A DNA stretch of 64,000 nt, taken from assembly GCF_963675165.1 (NCBI RefSeq), contig NC_087385.1:2914501-2978500 (forward strand). Direction: 5' to 3'. Below the pieces are notes generated by a model. It worked only from the letters and a program-made list of their open reading frames with translations. It was not told where the DNA came from and did not search any database. A program made the translations under genes and the position numbers. Below, piece after piece: positions 36,076 through 47,516 of this stretch. The DNA comes from Halichondria panicea. Taxonomy: Eukaryota > Porifera > Demospongiae > Suberitida > Halichondriidae. Position 1 is the first letter of the stretch. Every line of letters starts with the position of its first letter.

Positions 36076-36682
36076 CATAAGTGGAGGAAGGGGATTGGCA
36101 ACTCACTCACGTGAGCTTATGTTTGCAATGTAGCTGAGCCAGAGCTGAGCAGCACATCCGCTATTCGCCTGGGTATTGCGCGGGAGGTTTTACCAACACA
36201 CAAAACAGACTTGCCTCTCTTGAAGTAGAGGTCAACAGCATTCATAACTGTACATACCACACCAACAGTAAAGTAGACATCATATGGAAACCACTGGAAA
36301 AAACAAAAGCGTGATTTATTTCAGATCTCCAGTGTTTTGTCTCTATTTGGTAAGTTTTTTTGTCTTTTGTACCTTTTGTAATCTTCTGGATAGCTAGATT
36401 ATGAAAAGAATGATACAGATATTTGCTGCACTATTAGAAGCATTGTATAAAGCAATACTTTTGTTATGTATTATGCTTATAAAATATTTAATGAGATTGT
36501 TTAGTGGAATTAGATACCCCCATTGTTCTCCCTCTGTCAACAGTTCCTTAACAGCTCAAACACTTTTTCTTTGCCGTATGGAGTCTATGATACTATATGT
36601 ATCGTAATGAGCTCTAATTCTGTCTAGACGATGTTTGTACTGTCATATTTACATGTTTGTTTCATTACTAATTATTGCAGCA

Positions 36683-39317
36683 ATGCCTCGAAAAGGCTGC
36701 TTTCAGCATAGGAAAGCACACCTGAAGAGTCGAAGGGAACAGCCTAAACGTGTAGATACAAGTAATATTCAGTTGCCGAGTACTTCCTGGAGTTGCCAAA
36801 AGACGACTAAGAAGGCAGTCTATTATAAAATAGAGACAAGTGATGAAGCCTCTGTTGAACCAGCTATTATTACCCATACAGTAACCATTAATGATAATGG
36901 AACGTGGACCCTACACGTGTACAAGAGACAAGTTACAAAATGTGATGAACTAAAGCAGTTTCCAGCTTCCCTTACTCAAGCTCAAGTTTCAGAGTTACTT
37001 TTGATATTGGACCGTATGACGCTGTGTGCTGGTCATCCAGATGGGGATTTTGTGATCATGATACAATCAAAGAAGGGAAAAATAATTTCACGTACCGGTG
37101 ATGTCACTTCATATTTAGATGAAAATCCTGTGGAATTCTGTGGGAAAAAATATCCCAAAACTATTCGAAGTGCTGATTGTAGTGCTATCGCAGCTGGGCG
37201 ATGTGGTGCCTGTGTGAAGTATAGAGCTAATCTCCGTTCTATATATAAACAATGGAAGAAATCGTGTACAACTAGTCCCAGTAGTCATTGCAATGAAAGA
37301 TACCTAAAAACCCCAGAAAAGAAGGACAAAATGTCGAAGCTACGTTCCCAAGTTAATGCCTTGGACAAGAGAATCTTAAGATTACAAGAGAAAGTTGCAA
37401 CGCTAATTGAGTCTAGAGGAGAGCCGGTTGATGATGATTTACATACTGATCTATGTTCAATTATGCAAGAAAATAACGATAAAATATGCGCAGATTTTCC
37501 TGAAGGAAGCTTCCAATGGTTGTTATGGAATGAGCAGAAAAAGGCTGCCTCTGTAAAGAATGGTACAGGAATGAGGTGGCATCCATTAATGATTAAGTGG
37601 TGCGTAAACCTGAAACTTATTTCTTTGAGTGCTTACAATGCCTTGCGCACAAGTGGTTTCTTGAAACTCCCATCTGAAAGAACTCTTCGAGACTACTCAA
37701 ATGTGTTTGAGAGTAAAGTAGGTTTTGAAGACGAGGTAGACAAACAATTGCTTGATGAAGTAAACGCAAAATCTTTGCCACCTTCAAGAAAATTTGTTGG
37801 TTTAATTCTTGATGAAATGAAGCTTAAAGAAGGTATTGTGTACAACAAGACGAGTGGCAGTGTTATTGGTTTCACAAGCATTGGTGATATTAACGATGAT
37901 CTACTGAAGCTTGAGAGAGAAGAAGAGCATCATCATTTGGCGAAGCAAGTCTTGGTACTAATGGTACGTGGTACCATGTTTAAACTGTCATTCCCGTACG
38001 CTCATTTTGGGACTGAAGGTATTACGGCAGACTTGCTCTACCCAATTGTTTGGGAAGCCGTTAGAAGGTTAGAAGTTAATGGAATCAAAGTAATACATGT
38101 GACTGCCGACGGTGCAAGTCCAAACAGGAAGTTTTATAGAATGCACCAAAACCCCAAAGTCAACGCTACCTACACCCATAAGGCCCGGAACCCTTACACT
38201 GTTCAAGGTCGTTGGGTTTATTTCTTTGCCGACCCACCACACTTGATGAAGACGGTTAGAAATTGCTGGTCACATTCAGGATTTCAGGGTACTCGACTAA
38301 TGAAGGTAAGAAAAAATGATTTTATCTATTTTGTGTACATGCTGTGTAATTTATAGATATCTGGAAAGTTCATCGAATGGAGGCATCTCATTAATCTCTA
38401 TAACAAAGTTTCAAGTACCGCTTCCACTTCAAAAGGCTTATCTCTACTTCCCAAACTAAAGCTAGAGCATGTCAAGCTTACTTCCTTTTCAAGAATGAGG
38501 GTTGATCTGGCCGCACAAGTAAATCTACTTATTAATAATAATACTTGTACATGTATTTGCGCAATGTGAATTAATTATCTTTGATATCAAACACATGCAT
38601 TGCACAGGTTTTGAGCCAGAGTGTCGCGAACGCTTTTCATTATTTTGATGACCCTGATACAGTTGAAACTCAGTGTTTTGTTTCCTATTTCGACAAATTT
38701 TTCGATTGTTTAAATGTACGCAGTAAGGTTGAGTGGGTCGGTAAACGAAAACCAAATTTGAAGCCATACGTTTCCCCATCAGATGAGCGTTTAAACGTAA
38801 GATACTTATTGTCATCAATTCTTTGATATTGCTTTCTTTATACAGTGGCTTGAAAATGATTTTTTAGCCTACTTTCATGAGTGGGAGGACTCTGTGAAAG
38901 ATTTACCACCAAATGAAAAGAACAAAATGACACTCTCTAGGGAGACGCTGGAAGGTATTCAAATTACAGGTAATTAAGGCTAATTAGGCCACTCACACTG
39001 ATAAGTTTTTATTTATTTATGTAGTCAAGTCTTTTGTGGAGATGGTGAAATACCTACTCAGCCTGGATTCATCCTCGTTTCTGTTGAGTGAACGAATATC
39101 TCAGGACCCCTTGGAACATTACTTTGGAAACCAGAGGGGGTGTGGTGGAAGAAATGATCATCCCACTCTACACCAGTGTGTTAAGAATGCTCCAGCACTT
39201 CGGATGAAAAAATCTTATGCATTAGATCAAGTAAAAGGAAACTGTAGGCGTAAACGTCTTTTAAGTAAAGATATGGAAATAGATAGCACTCCACTACCAA
39301 AACGTAAACGAACATAA
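36683..39317 (+). CDS. P-element-like transposase, apparently intact
   Basis: Five exons: 36683-38305, 38357-38518, 38608-38796, 38846-38969, 39025-39317, all GT-AG and in frame, coding 796 residues without a stop. I chose the ATG at 36683 because it follows a splice-acceptor-like TTATTGCAG; an upstream in-frame ATG at 36635 also exists. The body matches the P-transposase/THAP9 catalytic region: LILDEMK (Asp377), TADGASPNRKF (Asp476) and DPLEHYFGNQRG (Glu730) are the likely acidic triad, and FADPPHLMKTVRNCW and LTSFSRMRVDLAAQ are family signatures. A coiled-coil segment lies near residues 210-245. The usual N-terminal THAP zinc finger (CxxC ... CxxH) is not visible; instead there is a Cys-rich block around residues 155-190 (EFCGKKYP, ADCSAI, GRCGACVKY). 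The C-terminus ends in a basic, nuclear-localisation-like KRKRT. The gene sits inside inverted terminal repeats with a target duplication, so it could be active. Confidence 0.92.
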
Positions 39318-39319
39318 AA

Positions 39320-40315
39320 TTAATTTGTTCCATTTATACTTTTCCTTAAACTAGTTGATTTTTGTACTGTCTTCTTCTGACGATGTTTGTATGCTTCTAA
39401 CCATGAAGCAACCATTGAAAAACCTCTTACAGTAACCCACAATTTAATTATTTCAAGTAATAGTTCCTCAGATTGTTCTGGATCATCAATGTCTTGTGAC
39501 AGAATACACCAAAAAAACTGCACATTTTCATTTGCCGCAATAACATCATGGACATTTTGCTTGAAGCTCTCTTTATTTGCAGTTCGACTGAGCATGTGAC
39601 TTTCTAACACAGTTTTAACAACTTTTTCAATGGCAACAAAAAGAGAGAAAGAGTTGTCATTTAGAGGAAACAAACCACCCCGATTTACCAGATCAAACCA
39701 CTTAGTTGTATACGACATGATGTCACTGCCTTCACCGACAACACCCATGTCTCCTAAACAGGTAATGAACCGAGAGAACTTCTCACCTTTTCTTTTTTCG
39801 AATCGTTTTAAAAGTGAGTGGGGAACAAACCCTGCTGCGTACCGAAGAGCATTGAGCTCATCTCCGCTTAGACATAATATAGGTTCCTTTTCTTTGCAAC
39901 TCTTACAGTTCTTGGAAAATTCATCCTTAATCATCCCTTCAAATAATTGTTCGTAGACAGCTTGCATGCAAATCAGATCGAACACGTCAATTTTCAATCT
40001 AAACAGTAATTCGTTCCATTTAGAGATGAGAACACCTTCTGTGTCATTTCTTAGTTGATGAAATAAGACCCACAACCTTGTCCTCTTTATTGCTGCTGCA
40101 TATTTATTGTCACAGGTATCTTTAACCTGCTGCTGAAGAAACCGTGTGACAGTGACAGAGAAACTCTCAAATACATCTGCATTTTCTTCGCTGATGACTT
40201 TGTCCAACATTTCCTTTGTCCTCTCATTCACCTCAATGCTCCTGCTACTTCCTGACATAGGTATACATTTCTCTATAGCTCCACGTAAAGCACTAAGCAT
40301 CAATGCACTAGCCAT
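39320..40315 (-). CDS. Uncharacterised accessory protein of the P-like transposon
   Basis: A single uninterrupted reading frame of 331 codons, convergent with the transposase; the two stop codons are separated by only 2 bp (39315-39317 and 39320-39322). It lies inside the same terminal repeats, so it belongs to the element. No named domain is recognised. The product is probably cytosolic or nuclear: no signal peptide or membrane segment. It is mainly helical, with a CKSCKEKEP cysteine pair near residue 138, a conserved-looking block GELNAL-type (GDELNALRYAAGFVPHSLLK), then NRGGLFPLNDNSF and the C-terminal LWVTVRGFSMVASW and a Lys-rich tail. I have an impression of similar unnamed proteins in cnidarian and sponge genomes, not verified. 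A role as a transposition co-factor or repressor is inference from location only. A host gene captured by the element is the alternative. Confidence 0.8.
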   Translation of the reverse strand: MASALMLSALRGAIEKCIPMSGSSRSIEVNERTKEMLDKVISEENADVFESFSVTVTRFLQQQVKDTCDNKYAAAIKRTRLWVLFHQLRNDTEGVLISKWNELLFRLKIDVFDLICMQAVYEQLFEGMIKDEFSKNCKSCKEKEPILCLSGDELNALRYAAGFVPHSLLKRFEKRKGEKFSRFITCLGDMGVVGEGSDIMSYTTKWFDLVNRGGLFPLNDNSFSLFVAIEKVVKTVLESHMLSRTANKESFKQNVHDVIAANENVQFFWCILSQDIDDPEQSEELLLEIIKLWVTVRGFSMVASWLEAYKHRQKKTVQKSTSLRKSINGTN

Positions 40316-40492
40316 AGTGAGCGGTATTTCAGCAATAATAATTATTTAGCAGCATGTGCATAAATAACCCTTTCACCACGAACGAAGGCAGCAAAGAAAG
40401 AAAGTAGGTTTTATTGTATGACTATTAACCCATATAGCGGATGTGCCGCTTGTACGGCTGGAGTTGCCAATCCCCTTCCTCCACTATCTATG

Positions 40493-40499
40493 CTCAAAG
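40493..40499. repeat. Right target-site duplication of P-like transposon
   Basis: CTCAAAG directly after the terminal CTATG, the partner of 36069-36075. Confidence 0.8.
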
Positions 40500-40942
40500 T
40501 TCTTGCATTTGCAATGAGCTGTACTGTCATGTGATGAACATTACGTAGCAAGAAAACAGCAGTTACATGATTGATTTTTTTTTTTTTTTTTAATTAAAAT
40601 TTTTTATGCAAAAGAGCATACAGGGTTTAGGCCATGCAAAGAGTCAATTGTAGTTTCTCAGGCCCTCGCGCTTGGAAATTGGCAGCTTTACAAAAAAGTT
40701 AAATATCACGTGACCACAAATTTATATGGTTTTTTGGTCATGAATATAATTATGACTAAAATTAATAAGTAAAAATTATGCACTTCCGCTTATTGAGGAA
40801 GTTAGGGGTGTGTTTTCAATTAAAATTCTATGAATATCATTATCATTAATATTTATCAAATGCCTCAATCCGCTTGCTATTTTAGGAATAATAGCCTGAG
40901 AAACTACAAATTGACTTTGCTTGGCCTTACAGCGCTAGGCTA

Positions 40943-41905
40943 CGGTGGCCCTGAGGTACACACCTACTCCATTTTTCGTTTGCGGTTCATTTCGCAGTTC
41001 AACTACGCTTAACGCTTCTGCAGTTCACTTTGCAGTTCACTTTTGCAGTTTGCTTCTGCAGTTCAGTTTTTCAGTTCTCTTCTGCAGTTCACTTTTGCAG
41101 TTCGCTTTTTCAGTTCGCTCTGCTTTTGCAGTTGTCTGGCTTCTGCTCAATCACATGTGCTTTAATAAGAAACAAGTAAGAGAATGTTATTATGTAGCAC
41201 TAATAGCTAACTAGCTAGCTATGTCTCTGCTGTGTCTGTCTGTGTTTAACGTTTATCATGGCACATTAATCTACACAACAACTCAACGGTATATAGCATA
41301 GGGTAGGATGTATGCAGACCCCAGATCTGTTGATAAAATACTTTTACTCGTGGAGACCCTACAAACTAATCGTTCAAACACAGACTGCAGAGATATTAGA
41401 CACACAGCTATAGCTAGCCAGCATAATATTCTCTTTCTGTTTCTTATTAAAGAATTAAGTTGCAAAAAACTAATTATTATTGTTGTTTATGGTAACCTGT
41501 TTCTACAGGCTTGCCACATGATCAGCATTTCTAGGTCAGTGAGTATACTATATTGTCTTTAATGCTGCAAAATCATATTGAATTTGAAAGCACAAGTCAT
41601 GTGATGTCACGTGATTATTGTGATTGAGCAACTGCAAAAGTCAACTGCAAAAGCGAACTTCAGAAGCGAATTGCAAAAGTGAACTGCAGAAGCATAGTTG
41701 AACTGCAGAAGAGAACTGCAAAAGTGAACTGCAGAAGAGAACTGAAAAACTGAACTGCAGAAGCAAACTGCAAAAGTGAACTGCAGAAGAGAACTGAAAA
41801 ACTGAACTGCAGAAGCAAACTGAAAAGTGAACTGCAGAAGCGTAGTTGAACTGCGAAATGAACCGCAAACGAAAAATGGAGTAGGTGTGTACCTCAGGGC
41901 CACCG
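40943..41905. mobile_element. TIR element with opposing GAACTGC arrays (963 bp)
   Basis: Ends CGGTGGCCCTGAGGTACACA mirrored at the right for about 65 bp, flanked by TA (40941-40942; 41906-41907). Inside each end are short 12-13 bp tandem repeats (GAACTGCAGAAG or GAACTGCAAAAG and the inverse), about 10 units on the left (41018-41140) and about 19 on the right (41627-41860). The centre holds a LINE 3' remnant. Confidence 0.78.
41465..41575 (+). repeat. LINE 3' untranslated remnant inside a TIR element
   Basis: GTAACCTGTTTCTACAGG and ATCAGCATTTCTAGGTCAGT match 29230-29280 closely. It occupies the middle of the element at 40943-41905. Confidence 0.5.
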
Positions 41906-41993
41906 TACTAAAACGTTGTCTACCTGGGAACGAACAGACGAACAAGGCAGTAAAAAAGAAAAAAAGAATGGTATAGGAGCATGCATGCAGTAA

Positions 41994-42808
41994 CTACGGA
42001 GTGCAGGTATACAAACGGTGTAGGTGGTTTTTAAAAATGAGCGGGGTCTGTGCCGAGACAATTTCATCAGGCAAGGCATTCCAATGTTTGATGACATCTA
42101 TGAAATATGAAAATTTGTGTGCATCTGTTGGTACAAACGGGGTGAAGAGTTGGACTGAGTTTGAACTTCTTGGAGATGGTTGTGGGTGGGGAGTGAAGGC
42201 TGTTGGAGGGATGCATGATTCTTTTCTTAGGATTTTAAAGCAAAGCTTCAACTTTTGCATGCGTCTTCGGATAGACAGTGGCTTTAGGTCCAGGGAGGAG
42301 CACAGAAACGGGTAGCTTGATGACCAGTCTTGAGTTATAACTCTTCCCGCAAATTTCTGAACGTTTTCCAGTAATTTTGTGGATTTGAGTTGGTGGGGGT
42401 CCCAAACTCCCCCACAGTAGTCTAGCTTCGGGAGTACAGTGGTTTTATATATCTTGTGGCGAAGGTGTTTTGGGGCGTCACGAAAGTTCCTATGTATTCT
42501 ACCTAGCAGTTGTTTGGAAGACTTGGAGATGTTCTCAATGTGGGTAGACCACGATAAATTTGGTGTTAGGGTGACACTTGATGGGGTCTGACCATTTAAG
42601 GAGATGGTGAGCCTTGGGCCGTTTTTTGATCGAGAGATTGGGAGGTACTGAGTTTTCTGATGGTTAGGGTTGTATCCAGTTTGTAACGTCTCCCTGAAAA
42701 TCCTCCAGCTCGGTTTAAAGAGTAAGATGTCGTCGGCATAAAGCATAAGGTGGCAGTCTCTCGAAAGCGAGAGTTTTGAAATGGAGTTCATGAATATGTT
42801 GAACATGA
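41994..42808 (-). pseudogene. LINE reverse-transcriptase 3' fragment
   Basis: A 270-codon open frame begins in the palm domain (HLMLYADDILLF, the YADD active site) and runs through thumb and C-terminal sequence (TVLPKLDYCGGVWDP; FIDVIKHWNALPDEIV; FKNHLHRLY) to a stop. It looks like a CR1/L2-type non-LTR element. The 5' end is cut off at about 42808, as is usual for LINE insertions, so it is dead on arrival although the frame is still open. Confidence 0.85.
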
Positions 42809-42864
42809 GGGGTTAGCAACAATAGGCCTAGCCTCGATCCCAGGCCGCACTTCCCACTACAATA

Positions 42865-43983
42865 GGCCTCCCTAATCCGTCTAAAACCTGGCTTGTCACA
42901 AAGCAAAACCACCATGACCGAGCCACCAACATCTTCGCTGGGTCTGGAGTCAACGTCACGCCAGAAGGCAGACTTTACCTAGGTGCAGCGATTGGCTCCC
43001 GTGAATACATTGTTGAATACGTGAACACTAAGGTACAACCAAGGGCGTATAAAAGAAGAGAGGGCCTATATGAGCAGAGTTAAAACGTGGGCGGTTGAAT
43101 GTGCATGACTGTGCATGAAATGAAATTTCTATTTTTAGCACTTCATGCACCACCCACGTTTGAACTCTGCTAGTTACGTGTACTGATAGTGGACAGTGGA
43201 GTAGTCTCGCACAGCCAGCCCCGGATGTTTTCTATTTGAACGCTAGGTCGATTTTTAATCGGGGCTGGTGCGAGACTAATAGTGGAGTTGCATGCCTTTT
43301 ATACGCCCTTGGTACAACTGTGCCCTCAGTAACATAGCGAAGTCGCAACCACATGCCGCCTACTCAGCCATTACTCATGGCCTCCTAATTAAATGGACAT
43401 ACCTCAGCCGGGTCGTACCCAACATGAGCACTTCGAACTAAACTAATACCACCTTCAAACAGTGTTGAATGCGACTTATACGACTAGCAATAACCATCCC
43501 CTCCAAGCTAGCGGACAAGGAACTGCAGCACTCTCTCACAGTCACCTCATCCCTCACTGACCACATCCTAGCTCAAGACAATGAATATGGATATAACGTG
43601 ATCAGCAACTGAAGAAAAGAGAGGTGACAACAGGAACAGACAAGCAGCCTCTATACATCAACAGCTGGCTCCAGAAGGCAGTGGAGCGCGGCTCACAGTT
43701 CTCCCACTATTGGAACATGGATTCACACTACACAAGTCGGCCTTCCAAGAGCACTACGCTATGGCTGGACCCCAACTCACTTGCCCTCCAAATGCGACTG
43801 TGGCAAAAACTTCAATGTGGAGCACGCCCTGTCCTGTGCCAAAGGAGGTTTCCTACGTTAAGGCACAACGAAATAAGAGATACCACAGCATCCCTTCTCA
43901 CGGAAGTATGCACCCAACCTACAACCTGTGAGCGCGGACCAACTCAACGGGGCCTCGGCCAAAACATACTTTGATGTGAGAGT
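42865..43983 (+). pseudogene. Old retroelement polyprotein remnant (5' segment)
   Basis: Broken frames carry SKTWLVTKQNHHDRATNIF, TPEGRLYLGAAIGSREYIVE, then after the MITE at 43040-43311 SAITHGLLIKWTYLSR and NVEHALSC with GGFPTLRHNEIRD. I recognise these as the C-terminal part of a reverse-transcriptase-bearing protein common in cnidarian and sponge genomes (from memory; family name not certain). Many stops and frameshifts. Continues at 47798 beyond the inserted gypsy element. Confidence 0.65.
43040..43311. mobile_element. hAT-like MITE (272 bp)
   Basis: Terminal inverted repeats CAAGGGCGTATAAAAG at both ends (43040-43055, 43296-43311). Flanked by GTACAAC (43033-43039, 43312-43318; 8 bp if the ambiguous G is counted). 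It holds an inner inverted pair AGTCTCGCAC ... GTGCGAGACT. It interrupts the retroelement remnant. Confidence 0.75.
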
Positions 43984-44210
43984 TGTAATATCGTAGATGG
44001 ACTTGAATAATTGAATAATAAAGAACTCTCATTCATAATAAACAACACAGGTATTTATACAAAAACGATAACTCAGGGAATATTCTAGAAGAGAGAATAT
44101 GTATAAATATAGAATACAGACGTTACATCATAAGTACAGTAGACACAGCTTACAACTAACACCTGATATAGTCTATTCAAGTTATGTGCATGAATGTTCA
44201 AGACATCACA
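43984..44210 (-). repeat. 3' LTR of the gypsy element
   Basis: 227 bp, TGTAATATCG to AAGACATCACA. It differs from the partner LTR by several indels, including a segment around 44070-44095 absent from the other and an approximately 80-bp stretch present only in the other. Confidence 0.9.
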
Positions 44211-45050
44211 TTCCTCCCCGCTTAGCTTGTAAGTTCATAAGTCGATCGACAGGGCGTCTCTCGTGAGTTCGTCTAAGATTGTACCTGGGTGCAGGTATTT
44301 CATCTTGCTGGTCTTCGGTAGGAGGAGTGGTGTTGGTAACTTCATCATTGAAGAATGTAAACCTATCATCTGGTGGCAATTGATCATTTTGGGAATCGGC
44401 TGGTAAGAGTTGGTCAATATGCCTAACAATAATCTTCCCGTTGTAAATCTTAACTTTGTACATGGTTGGACCGGAGCTGGTTTCAATCACTCCTGGAATC
44501 CATTTCTTCGACAATAAGTAATCTCTGGCCATCACAATTTGACCAGGAGTAAAGGTGCGTAGCTTGGCACGGTTGTCATGATACTTCTTCTGAAGAGACT
44601 GTTTGTCCTGTACAACTCTTTGCACGTCAGGCTGGAGCATGTCGAATTTAGTACAGACCTTTCTTTGGAGGAAGAGTTCATTCGGTGCTACACCAGTGGT
44701 GGCATGAGAAGTTGAACGATAGCTGGCAAGGAAGCTTGCAATTCGAGTATTCAAACTTTTTCCATCGTTCTCACTGGCCTTCATACTATTCTTAAAAGTT
44801 TGTACAAATCGTTCCGCCAATCCGTTAGTTGATGGGTGATAGGGTGCACTTCGAATGTGCTTGATTCCACTCTGTTGTACGAATTGCTCGAATTCTTGAG
44901 ATGTGAACTGGGGTCCATTATCAGACACCAACTGTTCCGGTAGGCCAAATCTCGCAAATATTGCTTGAAGTGCTTCAATCGTTTTGGTCGAGTTGACATC
45001 ATGATGACTTCTGGCCACTTGGAATGGGCATCAACTACTATAAGGAACAT
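44206..45050 (-). pseudogene. Integrase region of the gypsy pol, frameshifted
   Basis: VVDAHSKWPEV (near 45035) lies in one frame; SDNGPQFTSQEF and NGLAERFVQTFK continue in another, placing a frameshift near 45010. Together they hold the Asp, Asp and Glu positions of a retroviral-type integrase core. The C-terminal part includes LRTFTPGQIVMARD and a chromodomain-free tail ending at 44206-44208, adjoining the purine tract. Confidence 0.88.
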
Positions 45051-45149
45051 CTTTCCTAAGAAGGGGCCGGCAAAATCTGTATGGATTCTTTTCCATGGAG
45101 TTGTTGGCCATTGCCAAGTGTGAAGAGGTGCCGCTGGAGGATTCGATTT

Positions 45150-46474
45150 TTATTCTTGACATGGTAAACAAGATTTGGCTTGGTTCTCAACATCTTTATC
45201 TAGTCCACTCCACCACATATAGCTTCTGGCAATCGCTTTCATTCGCACTACACCAGGGTGTCCCTCATGAAGAGCTTCCAGCAATTTCTGTCGCAGACTT
45301 GTAGGGATGATCACTCGGATTCCCCATAGCAGGCATTCGTGTTCGATCGTGATTTGATGTTGACGATTGTGGTAGGCTTTAAACTCATCTGGAATTTGTG
45401 TTGGCCAGCCTTCCCTCACATATCTCAACAGTTTGCTCAGAACGGGGTCACGTTTGGTAGCTTGTTGCACTTGTTGAAATGTTACTGGCAGAGACTGCAC
45501 CTGAGACACGTTAAAGAGACTGACAGCTTCTCCTCCATTGTCTGAATCGAGAACAGGTAGAGGAAGTCCATCTGCATTGCTGTGAGATTCAGTGGGCTTG
45601 AACTGTATTTCGTAGTCATATGTCGACAGAAGTAAGGCCCATCTTTGTAGACGTGCTGCTGCTAGAGTGGGTATGCCCTTCTTGGATCCAAATATGGCCG
45701 TCAAAGGCTTGTGGTCGGTAATGAGGGTAAATTTCCTTCCATAGAGGTATTGGTGGAACTTTTTTACTCCGAACACGAGGGACAGTGCTTCTTTCTCCAG
45801 TTGTGCATAATTCTTTTCAGTCAGGGTGAGTGTTCGAGAAGCGAATGATATCGGCTTTTTACTTCCATCCGGTAACACATGAGATATCACGGCTCCAATT
45901 CCATAAGCTGAAGCCATGCGAATGGGTAGGTCTGGGTTGTAATGGGTGAGCACGTCAGCTGATACTAGCTGGTCTTTGGCCATCTGAAAGGCATTCTGCA
46001 GTCCAATTCTACTTGTGGTTGGCTTGCAGTAGCTGGTTGAGAGGATGAAGCCAGATTTCGAATAAACTTCCCGTAGTAATTCAATAAGCCCAGGAATGAG
46101 CGTAGCTCTTGTACGTTGGTTGGGTGAGGAGCATTGACAATGGCATCTACTTTGTTTGGTAGTGCGCTAATTCCGTCTTTGTCAATTTTATGACCGAGAT
46201 ACTCCACCGACTTCGCCATAAATTTGCATTTTCCTTTCTTGAGTCGAAACCCGTGATCGGTCAATTTCGAAAACACTTGGTTCAAACTTCTGAGGTGTTC
46301 TTCTTCATTTTTGCCAGTGACAAGAATGTCGTCAATGTAGCATACGACTCCAGGGATTCCTTGCAAAATTGTCTCCATCAGCCTTTGAAAAATAGCTGGA
46401 GCCGATGCGATACCAAATGGTAAGCGAGTGTATTGGTACAGGCCTTGATGAGTGTTGATAGTCACATAAGGCAT
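45150..46474 (-). pseudogene. Reverse transcriptase and RNase H region of the gypsy pol
   Basis: 46474-45965 encodes palm-domain sequence with RLPFGIASAPAIFQR and CYIDDILVTG. After a frameshift the RNase H part runs from 45983, with TDHKPLTAIF and the downstream His/Cys integrase zinc motif near 45160-45250 (CLPCQE). At the start of RNase H the motif reads RMASAYGIGAV, where the family normally has Cys-Asp before Ala-Ser, so the first catalytic Asp seems deleted. Confidence 0.85.
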
Positions 46475-46979
46475 CGAGGACTCGTCCAGCGGAAACTGGC
46501 TTGAGACAAATCCAATTCGGTGAATTGTTCCCCATTTGCTAAGGTTGCAAACAATTCTTCGGGCTTTGGCAGGGGATACTAGTCCACTGTAAGTGCCTGA
46601 TTAATGGTGATCTTGTAATCGCCACATATTCGAATTCGGCCTTCCTTCTTTGGTATTGTGACAATCGGGGCAGCCCATTCACTGAATTCGACCTTCTTAA
46701 GAGCGCCTTGTTCCTCAAGGCGGTCCAGCTCTTGTCCAACAATGTCTTTTAGGGCAAATGGCATTGGTCTAGGCTTGTAGAATTTGGGGTGAGCATCCTG
46801 ATTGACATGTAGAGTTGCCGTGAATGGGTGTATCGAACCCAGCTCATCTTTAAAAAGGGCATTGTGGTCTTCCAGAAGCACCTTGGATTCAGTTTGCACC
46901 GTGGTAATTTGTTCCCAATTGAGTTGGATGTACTTAAGCCAGTTTCAGTTTCGTCCAAATAGGCTCGGTCCATTTCCAT

Positions 46980-47483
46980 TTACGATGACGAGAACAAGGG
47001 GGGCTGATCATTGAAACGGCAAGGTCCATAGCTTTGCGAGTGAGAGTTCCTTCTCTGAGAGCAATCGTCGTTGAACAGCCGTAGGCCGCAAACAAACCGA
47101 TCGCGAAGGGCTTCCTCGAGGTAATCCGCGAATTGACAGTGTGTTGCGAGTTTGCGAAGAGCTGCATCGTACTGGGTTGCAGTCTCTCCTTCGAGTTGAT
47201 CTCTTTTGTGAAAGTGGTAGCGTTCCACAATGGTAGCTCTTTTGGGCTCGTAATGCTTCTTGAGGCGTTCGAAAATGTCAGCCAGTGTGACAGAACTTGG
47301 GAGTGCAGGAGCAAATAGATCTCGTAGAATTGCATAAGTGGCAGGGCCAACGATGCTGAGAAAAGTAGGCACTTGTTTGCCATCGCCAACTGAATTTGCA
47401 ACGAAGAAAAGTTGAACACGTTCCAGATAGGAGGTGATAGGTTCGTCCATTGGGTTGAATGAGTTGAGAGTTCCTACCATCAT
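46980..47483 (-). pseudogene. Gag (capsid) fragment of the gypsy element
   Basis: The frame contains SYLERVQLFFVANSVGDG, YAILRDLFAP, FERLKKHYEPK and YDAALRKLATHCQF, which are typical of metazoan gypsy capsid proteins. The frame shifts near 47070, after which no zinc knuckle or protease follows. Confidence 0.75.
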
Positions 47484-47516
47484 AGAATTTGTTAATCCAC
47501 AATCCTCGTCGCCAGT

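Larger units (their letters stand above)
36076..40492. mobile_element. P-superfamily-like DNA transposon, two genes
   Basis: The ends are inverted: 36080-36104 and 40461-40485 match perfectly over 25 bp (core GGAAGGGGATTGGCAACTC). Outside this, the right end reads CATAGAT when reverse-complemented while the left has CATA, so the left end has lost about 3 bp. A 7-bp direct repeat, CTCAAAG, flanks the element at 36069-36075 and 40493-40499. About 580 bp of noncoding left region precedes the transposase, and about 145 bp lies between the accessory gene start and the right repeat. Both genes are open, suggesting a recent insertion. Classic P elements make 8-bp duplications; here only 7 bp match. 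Confidence 0.9.

Noticed and set aside
38525-38826. Frames of 81-97 codons around a transposase intron
   Set aside because: The plus one is the read-through of a transposase exon; the minus one is its antisense.
41607-41945. Phe/Ser/Cys-rich frame of 112 codons
   Set aside because: Produced by the 12-bp GAACTGC tandem array read on the minus strand.
42001-42315. 104-codon plus-strand frame
   Set aside because: Antisense to the LINE reverse-transcriptase fragment.
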